Position numbers and translations under genes: made by a program. From Streptomyces taklimakanensis (GTDB lineage: Bacteria > Actinomycetota > Actinomycetes > Streptomycetales > Streptomycetaceae): a stretch of 64,000 bases of DNA. Shown here piece by piece: positions 54,401 through 62,861 of the stretch (position 1 is its first letter; every line of letters starts with the position of its first letter). A model generated the notes under the pieces. The model had not been told where the DNA came from. It saw only the letters and a list, made by a program, of their open reading frames with translations, and searched no databases. The stretch is from the NCBI RefSeq assembly GCF_009709575.1, contig NZ_WIXO01000001.1:5706001-5770000 (forward strand), in the 5' to 3' direction.

Positions 54401-57400
54401 ACGGACGACCTGCTCCTGCAGACCGGTGTCGAGCCACAGACCGGCACGGTGACCATCGCCGGCCGCTCGGCGGCGGACGCCCCCTGGCAGCCCCACGTCC
54501 GGGGCCGGGTACGCCGACTGCTCCGCACGGCACCGACCGATGTGGACCTCACCGCCGTGCGGGCCCGACTCCGACCGGCCGTGCTGCCCGCCGCCGAGCA
54601 CTACCGGGGCCTGGTCGACAGCGGCATCGTCCACGGCCCGGCCTTCCGGGTACTCACCGAGTTCCGGTTGGGCGACGGCGAACTGCTGGCCTCCTACCGC
54701 ACCGACCAGGACATGGACGACTACCTCGCCCATCCCGTGGTCACCGACGGTGCGATGCAGGCGGGAGCCCCGCTGCTGGCCGAATCGGCCGGTGGCGCGC
54801 TCTTCCTGCCCGCCCACATCGCGGCGGCGCGGCTCTGGCACCCCCCGGCGCCCGAAGGCCACCTGCACGTGCGGTTGGTCCGGGCGAGCGCCCGGGAGGC
54901 GATCTGGGACGTGCTGGTGACGGACCCGGACGGCCGGGTCAGCATGGAGTTGGAGGGGTGCCGACTGCGGCGGTTCGACCAGCGGACGGCCGACCCCGCG
55001 GTGCTCCAGGAGCTGGTGCTGCGGGCCGCGCCGCAGCGTGTCACCGCACCGGTCCGGCTGCCCGCTCCCGCCGATCTGATGGCGGAGACGGCCCCCGCCC
55101 GGGCTCGGCTCCGTGACCGGATCGACGACCACTACGGCGAAGTGACCGCACGGACCCTGACGATCAGCGCGATGTTCGCCCGGCGGGCGATCGGCACGCT
55201 CCTCCCCGACCGGGCCGAGTTCGGGGTCGAGGAACTGTGCGCGGCGGGTATGTCGCCCGGGTCCGTGCCCTACCTTCGGCATCTGGCCGCCCTCATGTGC
55301 GCTTCGGGGCTGGCGGAGCCCGCCCCCGGTTCCGACCGGTGGCGACTCACCGGTCCGACCACCGTGCCCGATCCCCTGGAGCAGGTCCGCGCTCTGCTCA
55401 CCGATCTGCCCGACGCGCTGACGCTGGTCCTCCCGGGGCTGCGCTGCGGACTCCGGATGTCCGAGTTGCTCCGGGGCGAGGCCGACCCCCGCGAGATCAT
55501 CTTCGGCGAGGCCGACCGCCACCTGATCTCACGGCTCTACAGCGACGCCCCCCACCTGCGACTGCACAACGCCTTCGCCGCGGAGCTGCTGGGTGCGGTG
55601 GTGCGACGCTGGGCCCCCGACCGGCCGCTGAACATCCTGGAGGTGGGAGCCGGGACCGGTGGCATGACCGGCGCACTGCTGCCCGTGCTGCCGCCCGAAC
55701 GCACCCGCTACCTGTTCACCGACCGCTCGGCCGCCTTCCTGGCCGGAGCGAAGGCCCGTTTCTCCGAGTACGACTTCGTCGAGTACGGCACGCTGGACCT
55801 GGACCGGGATCCGACGGAGCAGGGTTTCGAACCCCACCGGTACGACCTGGTGATCGCCGCCAACGCGCTGCACACCGCCAAGGATCTGGCCGCCTCGGTC
55901 GACCGGCTCGCCGGGCTGCTGACCGACGGGGGCATGATGCTCGCGCTGGAGAGTCACGATTCGCCGTGGGTCTCGAGCTTCTTCGGCGTGTTGGACGACT
56001 ACTGGGACTACACCGACACCGAGCTGCGGCGGGGATCGCCGCTGCTGACGCGGGAGCGCTGGAAGGAACTGCTCACGGCGCACGGATTCGACGCGGTGGC
56101 CTGTACGGGCGAGGCGCCGGATCCGGAGCGTGCGAGCGACTCGGTGATCCTGGCCCGGCGTGCTCCGGCCCCCGCGCGGGACCTGCCCGCCCACCGGCCC
56201 ACCGTGGCCGGCCGGTGGGTGGTGGCGGCCTCCGTGGAGGACGAGCCGGTGAACGGGCTCGCCGGCGAGCTCGCCGAGGGGCTCGGTGCCCGGCTGGTCC
56301 CGCTCGCCGGCCAGGACTGGGCCGAGGCGCTGCCGACCGACCCGGGCTCCCCGACACGGGCGGTCGTCCTGCTCGAACCGTCCCGCCCGGGGGCGGACCC
56401 GGCCACCGTCATCGCCCGGGGCGCCGAGAGTCTGCGTGACCTGGTCGCCGAACTGAACGGCCGCGAGGACGCCGCGCTGTGGCTGGTCACGCCTCCGACC
56501 GGGCTCTTCCCGGCTCCCGAGCGGCCGCGGTCGCCCGAGGCGGCGGCGCTCTGGGCGCTCGGTCGGACCATCGCCAGTGAGCATCCCCGGATCGAGGTCC
56601 GGATGGTCTCCCTGGAACGGACCGGGGACGCCGGTCGGGACGTCGGGCGCCTGATCGACGAACTCCTGGAGCCGGGTGCCGAACGCGAGATCGTCCTGAC
56701 CGGTTCCGGCCGGTTCGTACCCAGGTTCACCACCGTCGAGCCGCCGCCCCGGAGGCAGACCGACGGCTATCGGCTCGGTCTCCGCGACCCGGGCATGGCA
56801 CACCGGTTGGTCTGGGAACCACAGGAGATCACCGATCCCGCAGCGGGTGAGGTGCTGGTCGCGGTCCGAGCCGCCGCGCTCAACTACCGCGACGTCATGA
56901 TGGCCACCGGCCTGATCCCGGACGACCGGCCGGTGCCGGGTGCGGAAGGCCCGGCACTGGGCCTGGAAGGGGCCGGTGAGGTGCTCGCGGTCGGGCCGGA
57001 CGTGACCGACCTCGCCCCGGGGGACCGGGTCTTCGGCTCGGGCGTCGGCTGGCTGTCCTCGCACGTCCTGGTCGGGGCCGAGCAACTGGGCCGGATCCCG
57101 GACGGCATGACGTTCGTCCAGGCGGCCACCCTGCCCGCGGTCTTCCTCACGGTCCAGTACGGCCTCGGGCGCCAGGCTCGGCTCGGCACGGGGGACCGGG
57201 TGCTGGTCCACGGGGCGGCCGGTGGGGTCGGCCTGGCGGCCCTGCAGTACGCGCGGTCGGTGGGGGCCGAGGTGGTCGCCACCGCGGGCACTCCGGCCAA
57301 GCGCGACCTGCTACGGCTGCTCGGGGTGGAGCACGTCCTGAACTCGCGGGACCTCCGGTTCGCGGAGGAGGTCCACACGTTGACGAACGGCCAGGGCGTC

Positions 57401-58864
57401 GACGTGGTGCTGAACTCGCTCAGCGGCGAGGCCATCGCCCGGGGACTGGAGTGTCTGCGCCCGGGAGGCCGGTTCGTCGAGTTGGGCAAGCGGGACCTCT
57501 ACGCCAACACCCCGGTGTCACTCGGCCCCTTCCGGCGGAACATCGCCTACTTCGGTGTCGACGTGGCGACCCTGCCCGAGCAGATGCCCGAGGTCGCCAC
57601 CGAGGAGTTCGCCGAGATGTGCCGCCGGGTCGCCGACGGCCGCTACCGGCCGCTCCCGTACCAGCTCTACCCGGCCGACCGGATCGCCGAGGCGTTCCGC
57701 TCGCTGCGCCACTCCAAGCACCTGGGGAAGATCGTCATCGATTTCGGCGAGCCGGTACCGGTGGAACGGCCCGTACCGCAGGCCGTCCTCGACGACACCG
57801 CCGGTTACCTGGTCACCGGGGGTCTGGGCGGGCTGGGGGCGGCTCTGGCGGAGTTGTTGGCCCAGCGCGGCGCGCGGCACCTGCTACTGGTCGGCCGCCG
57901 GGGAGCGGAGTCGCCCGAGGCGCCCGCACTGCTGGCACGCCTGGCGGAGGCGGGAGTACGGGCGACCGCGATCGCCGCCGACGTCGGCGACCGGGAGGCG
58001 ATGCGTCGGGTCTTCGACGCGGCGGACGCGGCCGGGCACCCGGTGCGCGGCGTACTGCACGCCGCGATGGTGCTGGACGACGCGCCGTTGACGGAGTTGA
58101 CCGCCGAGCGGATCGACGCCGTCCTGCATCCGAAGGTGCGGGGCGCCGCCGTGTTGTCCGAACTCCTCCGGGATCGGGAACCGGACTTCTTCCTGGTCTG
58201 CTCCTCGGCGGCGACTCTGGTGGGCAATCGGCTGCAGAGCGGGTACGTCGCCGCCAACGCCTACCTGGAGGGGTTGGTCCGTCGGCGCCGGGCCGACGGT
58301 CGGCCGGGCACCGCGTTGGCGCTGGGCGGCGTCGGCGAGACGGGCTTCGTGGCGCGTACCGGTCTGGTGGAGGCCATGCAGCGGATGGGCCTCGGCATGG
58401 TCGGTCCGGCCGAGGTGTGGCGAGCGTTCGAGGTCGCGCCGGCCACCGGGGCGGAGGTCGGTGTCTTCGGCCGGTTGGACTGGGAGCGATTGGGGCAGCT
58501 GCTCGCCGGACTGAACCGACCCGCCTTCGCGGCCTGCCGGCGACCGGCCGGGCAGGGAGGCGCCGGCCGCGCCGAGGAACTGCGCTCCCGGCTCTCCGCG
58601 CTGTCGGACGACGAAGCGGTGGCGGTGCTCTCGGACGAGTTGGCGAACCTGGTGGCGGGAGTGCTGCAGGCGGACCCCGAACGGATCGACCGCACGTGCA
58701 AGCTGGATCGGCTGGGTCTGGACTCGCTGATGGTGGTCGAACTCTCGGTAGGGGTCAACCGACTGTTGGGGTGCGACGTCCCGGCGCTGGAACTCATCGC
58801 GGCGAGCAACCTCGACGACCTGGCCCGCCGGATCCGCCCGCTGGTCGCCGGAGGCGTCCGATGA
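51491..58864 (+). CDS. Type I PKS, highly reducing layout KS-AT-DH-MT-ER-KR-ACP
   Basis: A 2457-residue single-module PKS. KS: Cys178 (DTACSSA), His313 (EAHGTGT), His352 (NLGHLEPAS). AT: Ser621 in GHSVGEIAAAH; the YAFH motif mixes malonyl- and methylmalonyl-type signatures. DH: His922 in DHRIGRTTVLP and Asp1086 in VVTDGAMQ. MT: ILEVGAGTGG near 1381. ER: LNYRDVMMATG near 1797 and VHGAAGGVGLAALQ near 1905. KR: TGGLGGLG near 2107, Tyr2252 in GYVAANAY. ACP: Ser2412 in LGLDSL. All active-site residues look intact, so it can methylate and fully reduce each extension. There is no loading domain and no thioesterase. With one module and this order it probably works iteratively, like fungal highly reducing PKSs. 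ATG 51491 has ggagg 6 nt upstream. The stop overlaps the next start (ATGA). Confidence 0.93.
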   Translation: MTGTAQAVAVVGIACRLPGGISDLDGLWTVLSKGEDLIREVPPDRFEAAAFLDGGRRRPGRTYTVEGGFLPDVQGFDGEFFQGISPREALHMDPQQRLLLELAVEALDDAGIDPMTCAGSDGAVFVGCSSHDFGQLRQARPSIGDVYSMSGIAVANTANRISHLLDWHGESFALDTACSSALTAVHRACEHLSTGRAALALAGGVNILLDPRVFAGFSAASMLSPTGRCRAFSADADGYVRSEGGGLLLLKRLTDAVADGDRVHAVILGSGANNDGRTSGIALPNTRAQEDLLRQAYDSASVHPDRLVYLEAHGTGTPVGDPVECEAIGRALGTRRTVGPLPVGSVKTNLGHLEPASGVPGLLKAILVLRHGVVPPTLHAEPLNPRIDFRELNIVPTTRPRQVEVAAGAVVGVNSFGFGGANAHILLGPAPTGQAPPPPAGPVPVTATARGPAALAEACERLAERLENADASAFHGIAYTSSYRRARHDHRTVVLAETAREAADALQGAARGERPAPGSATSRAATHGRVAFAFCGNGSQWPGMGAELLRTEPVFRRTVEAVGRELDPLLGWSITEAMATGDPERLRSTEVAQPLLFAHQLGVVELLRSHGVRPEAVVGHSVGEIAAAHTAGVLDLAAAARVVAARSRAQEATAGSGRMAAVGLSEEQLAEEISGYGGRLELAGVNSRTDTTVAGQAGDVTALKERLQDRGVFARELDLDYAFHSVAMERIRGPLLAELRGLRSTGPKLTFASTVTGEVLRDERLGAEYWWRNVRQPVRFAPAVEALMAEDFDVFVEIGPHAVLGPYLRRLAQSGGSPAEVVRTGSRRADGPAAIRGAVAHLLAAGVDVDPRAHFPRPMPPVDLPTYPWQRERHWVGQPSWWTGISSDGVTLHPLLGQRAVTAEPAWHGVLNTVRAPWLSDHRIGRTTVLPATGFLETAFAAGHRLLDTTVLEVTELSITSACVLPGEDSTDDLLLQTGVEPQTGTVTIAGRSAADAPWQPHVRGRVRRLLRTAPTDVDLTAVRARLRPAVLPAAEHYRGLVDSGIVHGPAFRVLTEFRLGDGELLASYRTDQDMDDYLAHPVVTDGAMQAGAPLLAESAGGALFLPAHIAAARLWHPPAPEGHLHVRLVRASAREAIWDVLVTDPDGRVSMELEGCRLRRFDQRTADPAVLQELVLRAAPQRVTAPVRLPAPADLMAETAPARARLRDRIDDHYGEVTARTLTISAMFARRAIGTLLPDRAEFGVEELCAAGMSPGSVPYLRHLAALMCASGLAEPAPGSDRWRLTGPTTVPDPLEQVRALLTDLPDALTLVLPGLRCGLRMSELLRGEADPREIIFGEADRHLISRLYSDAPHLRLHNAFAAELLGAVVRRWAPDRPLNILEVGAGTGGMTGALLPVLPPERTRYLFTDRSAAFLAGAKARFSEYDFVEYGTLDLDRDPTEQGFEPHRYDLVIAANALHTAKDLAASVDRLAGLLTDGGMMLALESHDSPWVSSFFGVLDDYWDYTDTELRRGSPLLTRERWKELLTAHGFDAVACTGEAPDPERASDSVILARRAPAPARDLPAHRPTVAGRWVVAASVEDEPVNGLAGELAEGLGARLVPLAGQDWAEALPTDPGSPTRAVVLLEPSRPGADPATVIARGAESLRDLVAELNGREDAALWLVTPPTGLFPAPERPRSPEAAALWALGRTIASEHPRIEVRMVSLERTGDAGRDVGRLIDELLEPGAEREIVLTGSGRFVPRFTTVEPPPRRQTDGYRLGLRDPGMAHRLVWEPQEITDPAAGEVLVAVRAAALNYRDVMMATGLIPDDRPVPGAEGPALGLEGAGEVLAVGPDVTDLAPGDRVFGSGVGWLSSHVLVGAEQLGRIPDGMTFVQAATLPAVFLTVQYGLGRQARLGTGDRVLVHGAAGGVGLAALQYARSVGAEVVATAGTPAKRDLLRLLGVEHVLNSRDLRFAEEVHTLTNGQGVDVVLNSLSGEAIARGLECLRPGGRFVELGKRDLYANTPVSLGPFRRNIAYFGVDVATLPEQMPEVATEEFAEMCRRVADGRYRPLPYQLYPADRIAEAFRSLRHSKHLGKIVIDFGEPVPVERPVPQAVLDDTAGYLVTGGLGGLGAALAELLAQRGARHLLLVGRRGAESPEAPALLARLAEAGVRATAIAADVGDREAMRRVFDAADAAGHPVRGVLHAAMVLDDAPLTELTAERIDAVLHPKVRGAAVLSELLRDREPDFFLVCSSAATLVGNRLQSGYVAANAYLEGLVRRRRADGRPGTALALGGVGETGFVARTGLVEAMQRMGLGMVGPAEVWRAFEVAPATGAEVGVFGRLDWERLGQLLAGLNRPAFAACRRPAGQGGAGRAEELRSRLSALSDDEAVAVLSDELANLVAGVLQADPERIDRTCKLDRLGLDSLMVVELSVGVNRLLGCDVPALELIAASNLDDLARRIRPLVAGGVR

Positions 58865-60234
58865 CCGCCGTCCCCGACCGCCCGACGGTGGAGTTGGACC
58901 GACTGCCGTGGTGGCGGCCCCTGGTGGTGCAGTTCGCCGGGCGGGTGCACCCGGAGGACACCGTGCTGGCCGCCTTCGTCCGGCAGCTGACCGCGGCCTT
59001 CGAGGAGCAGGGACACACCGTCGTCGAGTCGTCCAAGGGCGACGTCGACCTGCTGTTGATCACCACGCACATCCCGACCGGCCCGCAGCCGCTGCCCGAC
59101 CGGGTGCCCGAGCAGAGCCCGCCGTTGAGCGCCCGGATCTGCGGTGAGCTCGGGCTGCGGGTCGGGACACGCCGGACGGTGGTGCTCGCCGAGGTGCCGG
59201 AGCGGCTGGGCGGCCTCTCGCACACCGCGGTGGTCGAGATCGGACGGGCCGTCATGGGGCGGACGGCGGCCCCCCGGGTGGTCCTGGTCAGCCGGGACGC
59301 GCGGGAGGCCACCCTGCTCACCTTGGAGGGCGGCCACCCGACCGAGACCTCCGAACTGGCCGACCGGATCCGCGACCGGCTGGTGACCGCCGCCTGTGCC
59401 CGTGAGGTGGGCGACCGCTACGACGTGGTCTCCGACGCGCTGTCCGCCACCGCCTGGGCTGCCACTCCGGCCCCGGACCACCTGGCGGCGGCCGGTCGTC
59501 GGATGGGCCGGCTGGGTCTGCTTCCGGAACCGGTCCGGGTGGACCGCTACGTCTCCGGTGAACTCGCCTCTCTCTACCGGGAGTTCCTCGGCTGGAAGAG
59601 GCTGAGCGAGGGCATGCTCTTCCTCTACGACCCGGATCTGGAGGCTGTGGTGGTCACCGCCTCCGGCAGTTGGGACGTCGACAAGCGGACCCTTCGTCGG
59701 GACGAGGCCACCGTGCTCGGGCGCGAGACGGTGGACGGCCGCCTCCGGGTGCTCGCTCCGGAGGGGCTCGACCCCAAGGGGCCGTCGGTGGAGGCCTGGG
59801 AGGTCTGCGCGCTCCTGGCCGCCGTGCCCAAGGTCCGGTTGGGGCGCGGTGCCTCCGGAGGCTGGGTGCTCGACCCGGACGGCGAACGCGAGGCCCCCGT
59901 CGTCCGCGGCGGCGTGCACGCCCATGTCGGGGTCGACCGGGCCGACTCCGACGTGATCGAGTCCGTTCCGCCCAATCGGGAGCTGTACCCGTACGGCTTC
60001 GGCTGCGGCACCGACCTGATGGCCGAGGTCGCCGCCGACACCGTCGCCAGGTCGCGCGCCGTCAACGATCCGCGGGACCCGCGCCGTTACGTCCGCTGGC
60101 CGATGCTCTACCACGGTGAGATGGCGGTCGAGCTGTGGAAGCCCGGCCTGCCGGAGCAGCCGCTCCAGGGGCTGCTGGACACCTACGCACGGTCCGTCCA
60201 CTACACCCCCGACCACATCGACCAGCCGCTCTGA
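58861..60234 (+). CDS. Protein of unknown family, translationally coupled to the PKS
   Basis: A 457-residue protein I do not recognise. There is no signal peptide or membrane helix. The N-terminal half looks alpha/beta (WWRPLVVQFAGRV, GDVDLLLITTHIPTG, RTVVLAEVPERLGGLSHTAV, APRVVLVSRDAREATLLTLE). The second half is rich in charged and aromatic residues, with GGVHAHVGVD (near 350), LYPYGFGCGTDLM (near 377) and a C-terminal YHGEMAVELWKPG (near 418), whose His, Cys and Glu could form a metal or catalytic site. The ATG overlaps the PKS stop by four bases and a diiron oxygenase follows 21 nt later, so all three are one operon. The PKS lacks a release domain, so a role in chain loading, transfer or release is an inference worth testing. 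Confidence 0.8.
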   Translation: MTAVPDRPTVELDRLPWWRPLVVQFAGRVHPEDTVLAAFVRQLTAAFEEQGHTVVESSKGDVDLLLITTHIPTGPQPLPDRVPEQSPPLSARICGELGLRVGTRRTVVLAEVPERLGGLSHTAVVEIGRAVMGRTAAPRVVLVSRDAREATLLTLEGGHPTETSELADRIRDRLVTAACAREVGDRYDVVSDALSATAWAATPAPDHLAAAGRRMGRLGLLPEPVRVDRYVSGELASLYREFLGWKRLSEGMLFLYDPDLEAVVVTASGSWDVDKRTLRRDEATVLGRETVDGRLRVLAPEGLDPKGPSVEAWEVCALLAAVPKVRLGRGASGGWVLDPDGEREAPVVRGGVHAHVGVDRADSDVIESVPPNRELYPYGFGCGTDLMAEVAADTVARSRAVNDPRDPRRYVRWPMLYHGEMAVELWKPGLPEQPLQGLLDTYARSVHYTPDHIDQPL

Positions 60235-60255
60235 TCCGACGCCAGGAGAGCAACG

Positions 60256-61419
60256 ATGGAGACGCACCCGCCCCGGCCCGTGCCCGAGCCCGAGCCGAAC
60301 CGGTGGGCGGTGCCCACCGGGGGGACCACCGACTTCACCTGGGAGTACGACGGCGGGCGTGAGCGTCTGCTCGCGCTGTACCAGCGCGGCAAGGACCGGC
60401 AGTGGGACGCCGTACGCCGCATCGACTGGAGCCTGGAGGTGGACCCGGCCGATCCGCTCGGCACCCCGGACGAGGCACTGCCGCTGCACGGCACCCCGTA
60501 CTGGGACCGACTCGGGCCGGCCGACCGGCGGGAGCTTCGAGCGCACCACGCCGCCTGGCAGTTCAGCCAGTTCCTGCACGGGGAGCAGGGCGCGATGATC
60601 TGTTCGGCCCGGATCGTGCAGAGCGCACCCGATCTGGACGCCAAGTTCTACGCCGCGACCCAGACCATGGACGAGGCTCGACACGTCGAGATTTTCTCCC
60701 GTTTCCTGTCCGAGAAGCTCTCCATGAGTTACCCGATCAACGACAGTCTGCGTTCGCTGCTGGACGACACCCTGCGTGACTCCCGCTGGGACATGCCGTA
60801 CCTGGGCATGCAGGTGCTGATCGAGGGGTTGGCGCTGGCCGCCTTCGGGGCGTTGCGGGACACCACCACCAAGCCTCTGCCACGCCGACTGCTCGCGTAC
60901 GTGATGCAGGACGAGGCCCGGCACGTGGCCTTCGGCCGGATGGCGCTGCGGGATCACTACCGACAGCTGGGCTCGGCCGAGTTGGCCGAGCGGGAGGAGT
61001 TCGTGATCGAGGGGTGCCATCTGATGCGCGACCGGCTGCGCGGCACGGAGGTGTTGGAGAACTTCGGGGTGCCTCGCACGGCGGCGGCCAGGATCGTCGA
61101 GGCAAGCGGCCATCTGAGGCTCTTCCGCCGCGTGCTGTTCTCCCGGATCGCCCCGTGCCTCAAGGACATCGGGCTGTGGAGTCCCGAGGTGCAGGAGGCG
61201 TTCGCCGACCTGTGCGACCAGGGCGCCGGTGAGACCGACCTGGACCGGCTGATGCGTCAGGACGAGGAAGTCGCCGAACGACTGGACGCCGAGCGATTCG
61301 CCATCGAGGAACGGGAACGGGCCGGGGAGGTCGCCGAGATGATCACCCTCGGCGCTGAGGACCGCATCCCGGATCGGTCCGTGGACGGCGACGACGCCTC
61401 CCTCCCGCCGGCCGGATGA
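60256..61419 (+). CDS. Ferritin-like diiron oxygenase with two EX28DEARH motifs
   Basis: A 387-residue soluble four-helix-bundle diiron protein. Ligands are readable as Glu110, Glu140 and His143 (HGEQGAM to TMDEARH) and Glu190, Glu220 and His223 (VLIEGLA to MQDEARH). Both halves show the same EX28DEARH spacing. That is the pattern of R2-like and AurF-type non-heme diiron oxygenases and desaturases, which activate O2. It starts 21 nt after the unknown protein, with aggaga as SD, and ends the operon. The probable role is hydroxylation, desaturation or N-oxygenation of the PKS-derived chain. The C-terminal 90 residues are charged and helical. Confidence 0.87.
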   Translation: METHPPRPVPEPEPNRWAVPTGGTTDFTWEYDGGRERLLALYQRGKDRQWDAVRRIDWSLEVDPADPLGTPDEALPLHGTPYWDRLGPADRRELRAHHAAWQFSQFLHGEQGAMICSARIVQSAPDLDAKFYAATQTMDEARHVEIFSRFLSEKLSMSYPINDSLRSLLDDTLRDSRWDMPYLGMQVLIEGLALAAFGALRDTTTKPLPRRLLAYVMQDEARHVAFGRMALRDHYRQLGSAELAEREEFVIEGCHLMRDRLRGTEVLENFGVPRTAAARIVEASGHLRLFRRVLFSRIAPCLKDIGLWSPEVQEAFADLCDQGAGETDLDRLMRQDEEVAERLDAERFAIEERERAGEVAEMITLGAEDRIPDRSVDGDDASLPPAG

Positions 61420-61722
61420 CGTGTGCGTTCCTCCGCGGTGTCCTCCTCACGAGCGCGCCGGCTCCCGTGACGCCCGTGCCGGACCGCCCCGGCGTGGGGC
61501 ACGGAGTTCTTCCACCCTGTGCCGGTGCGGCGACTCGTGGGTGAGAGGAGCCTTGGCCCCAAGCCGGCTTGGGGCGGCATCCCGATCGGCACGCATCCGA
61601 ATCCACGGCGCATACCGTGGGGATCGAGACCGTCGAGTAGGCCGTCGACACCACCGGGCACGTCCTTCGAGCCCGGACGCCCAATGGTCGGTGCGGGCTC
61701 GAAGGGCGGGGCCCCGAGCCCC
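61420..61722. other. Non-coding gap between convergent genes
   Basis: About 300 bases between the diiron oxygenase and the lipoprotein, containing one strong palindrome (61556-61575). I see no gene. Confidence 0.5.
61556..61575. terminator. 20-bp perfect palindrome, probable bidirectional terminator
   Basis: GCCCCAAGCCGGCTTGGGGC reads the same on both strands and sits midway between two convergent genes. No U-run follows. Confidence 0.6.
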
Positions 61723-62751
61723 TCACGGCCGGGCGGGGGCGGTGGATCCGGACGACGGCCGGGGAGGCCACCCGCCGGACGCGCCGCCGGTGGCCGACCT
61801 GCTGGTCCCGTCCTTCTCCCAGGGGCCGACGCCGAGCTTCCCCGTCGTGCCCAGATCGAACTCGGGAGTCACCGTCATCGGGGCGGCGCCGGGCTTCGCC
61901 CACACCCTCGCGTAGGGGGCGTCCACGGGGTCCCCGACACCGGCTTCGACGGTGTTGCGCCAGACCAGTCCGGCGCGGGCGCGCTCGCCGGGCTCCAGGA
62001 CCAGCGGCCGGGGCGGGCCGTCGATTCCGGTGCCGGTGGCGATGGTGCTGCCGCCGTGAAGGACCCTCACGGTGGTGACGGGGTCATGGTCCTCGTCGAG
62101 GGGCTGTACCCGCGGATAACCATCGAGTCGGATGGCGCGGGTTCCGCAGTTCTCCAGGTGGAGGCCCACGACGCGGAGCCCCATGGCCGCGTCACCGTCA
62201 TCGGTGTACACGCGTGTTCCCGAGGGTGGGCAGGGGCCCCCTTCGGGGAACGTCTCGTCGGTGGGGACCGTCCTCACCTCGGTGATCCGCACGCGTGCCG
62301 TGTCAGGCACGTCCGGGGGGAGTCCGTCCGTGGAGACGGTGTGTTCCGCGGTCTGGCGGGCCCCGACGGACAGCACGGTCCGCTCGGTGCGCGTCAGCGC
62401 CTCACCGGAGTCCGACAGGAACGAGAAGGTGATCGTGTAGGTGAAGGGTTCGGCCTCGTGGTTGGTGACCTGGAACGTGACACAGCCGCGGGTGTCACCG
62501 CTCGAATCGATGATCCTGATGCCGTCCTCCTCCGGGGCGGGGGAGTCTCCGAACAGGGGCGGGGCGCCGGAGGTGGTCGACTCCTCGGAGGGGCGGGGTC
62601 CACAGGAGGGATCGGCGGGAGGGCCCGGGGAGCCGGACGCCCGTGCCCGCGTCGAGCCGTCGTTCCCCGGGACGACCTTCTGTGATCCGCACGCCGTGAG
62701 CAGCAGGGCACCGGCGAGGACGGCGGGCAGGGCGAGGGGGATGCTGCGCAT
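61723..62751 (-). CDS. DUF4232-like secreted lipoprotein
   Basis: A 342-residue protein with a lipoprotein signal: MRSIPLALPAVLAGALLLTAC, where LTAC is the lipobox and Cys21 would be lipidated. A Ser/Pro/Asp-rich linker follows, then two beta-rich halves. The second half (MGLRVVGLHLENCGTRAIRL, DGYPRVQPLDEDH, VWRNTVEAG) matches the DUF4232 pattern seen in many Streptomyces lipoproteins. The first half (GCVTFQVTNHEAEPFTYTIT) resembles an Ig-like fold. Function unknown; attached to the outer face of the membrane. Single minus-strand gene, downstream of the DUF4396-like gene (110-nt gap). Confidence 0.83.
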   Translation of the reverse strand: MRSIPLALPAVLAGALLLTACGSQKVVPGNDGSTRARASGSPGPPADPSCGPRPSEESTTSGAPPLFGDSPAPEEDGIRIIDSSGDTRGCVTFQVTNHEAEPFTYTITFSFLSDSGEALTRTERTVLSVGARQTAEHTVSTDGLPPDVPDTARVRITEVRTVPTDETFPEGGPCPPSGTRVYTDDGDAAMGLRVVGLHLENCGTRAIRLDGYPRVQPLDEDHDPVTTVRVLHGGSTIATGTGIDGPPRPLVLEPGERARAGLVWRNTVEAGVGDPVDAPYARVWAKPGAAPMTVTPEFDLGTTGKLGVGPWEKDGTSRSATGGASGGWPPRPSSGSTAPARP

Positions 62752-62861
62752 GCGCCGAGTCGATCAGGAGCAGACTGATTCGGACCGTGATGGAAGCCAT
62801 ACTTCCGGTCACAGGCGTGTCACATGTGGGCGGCTTCGCGCTCGGGACGGCTCGGTGGAGC

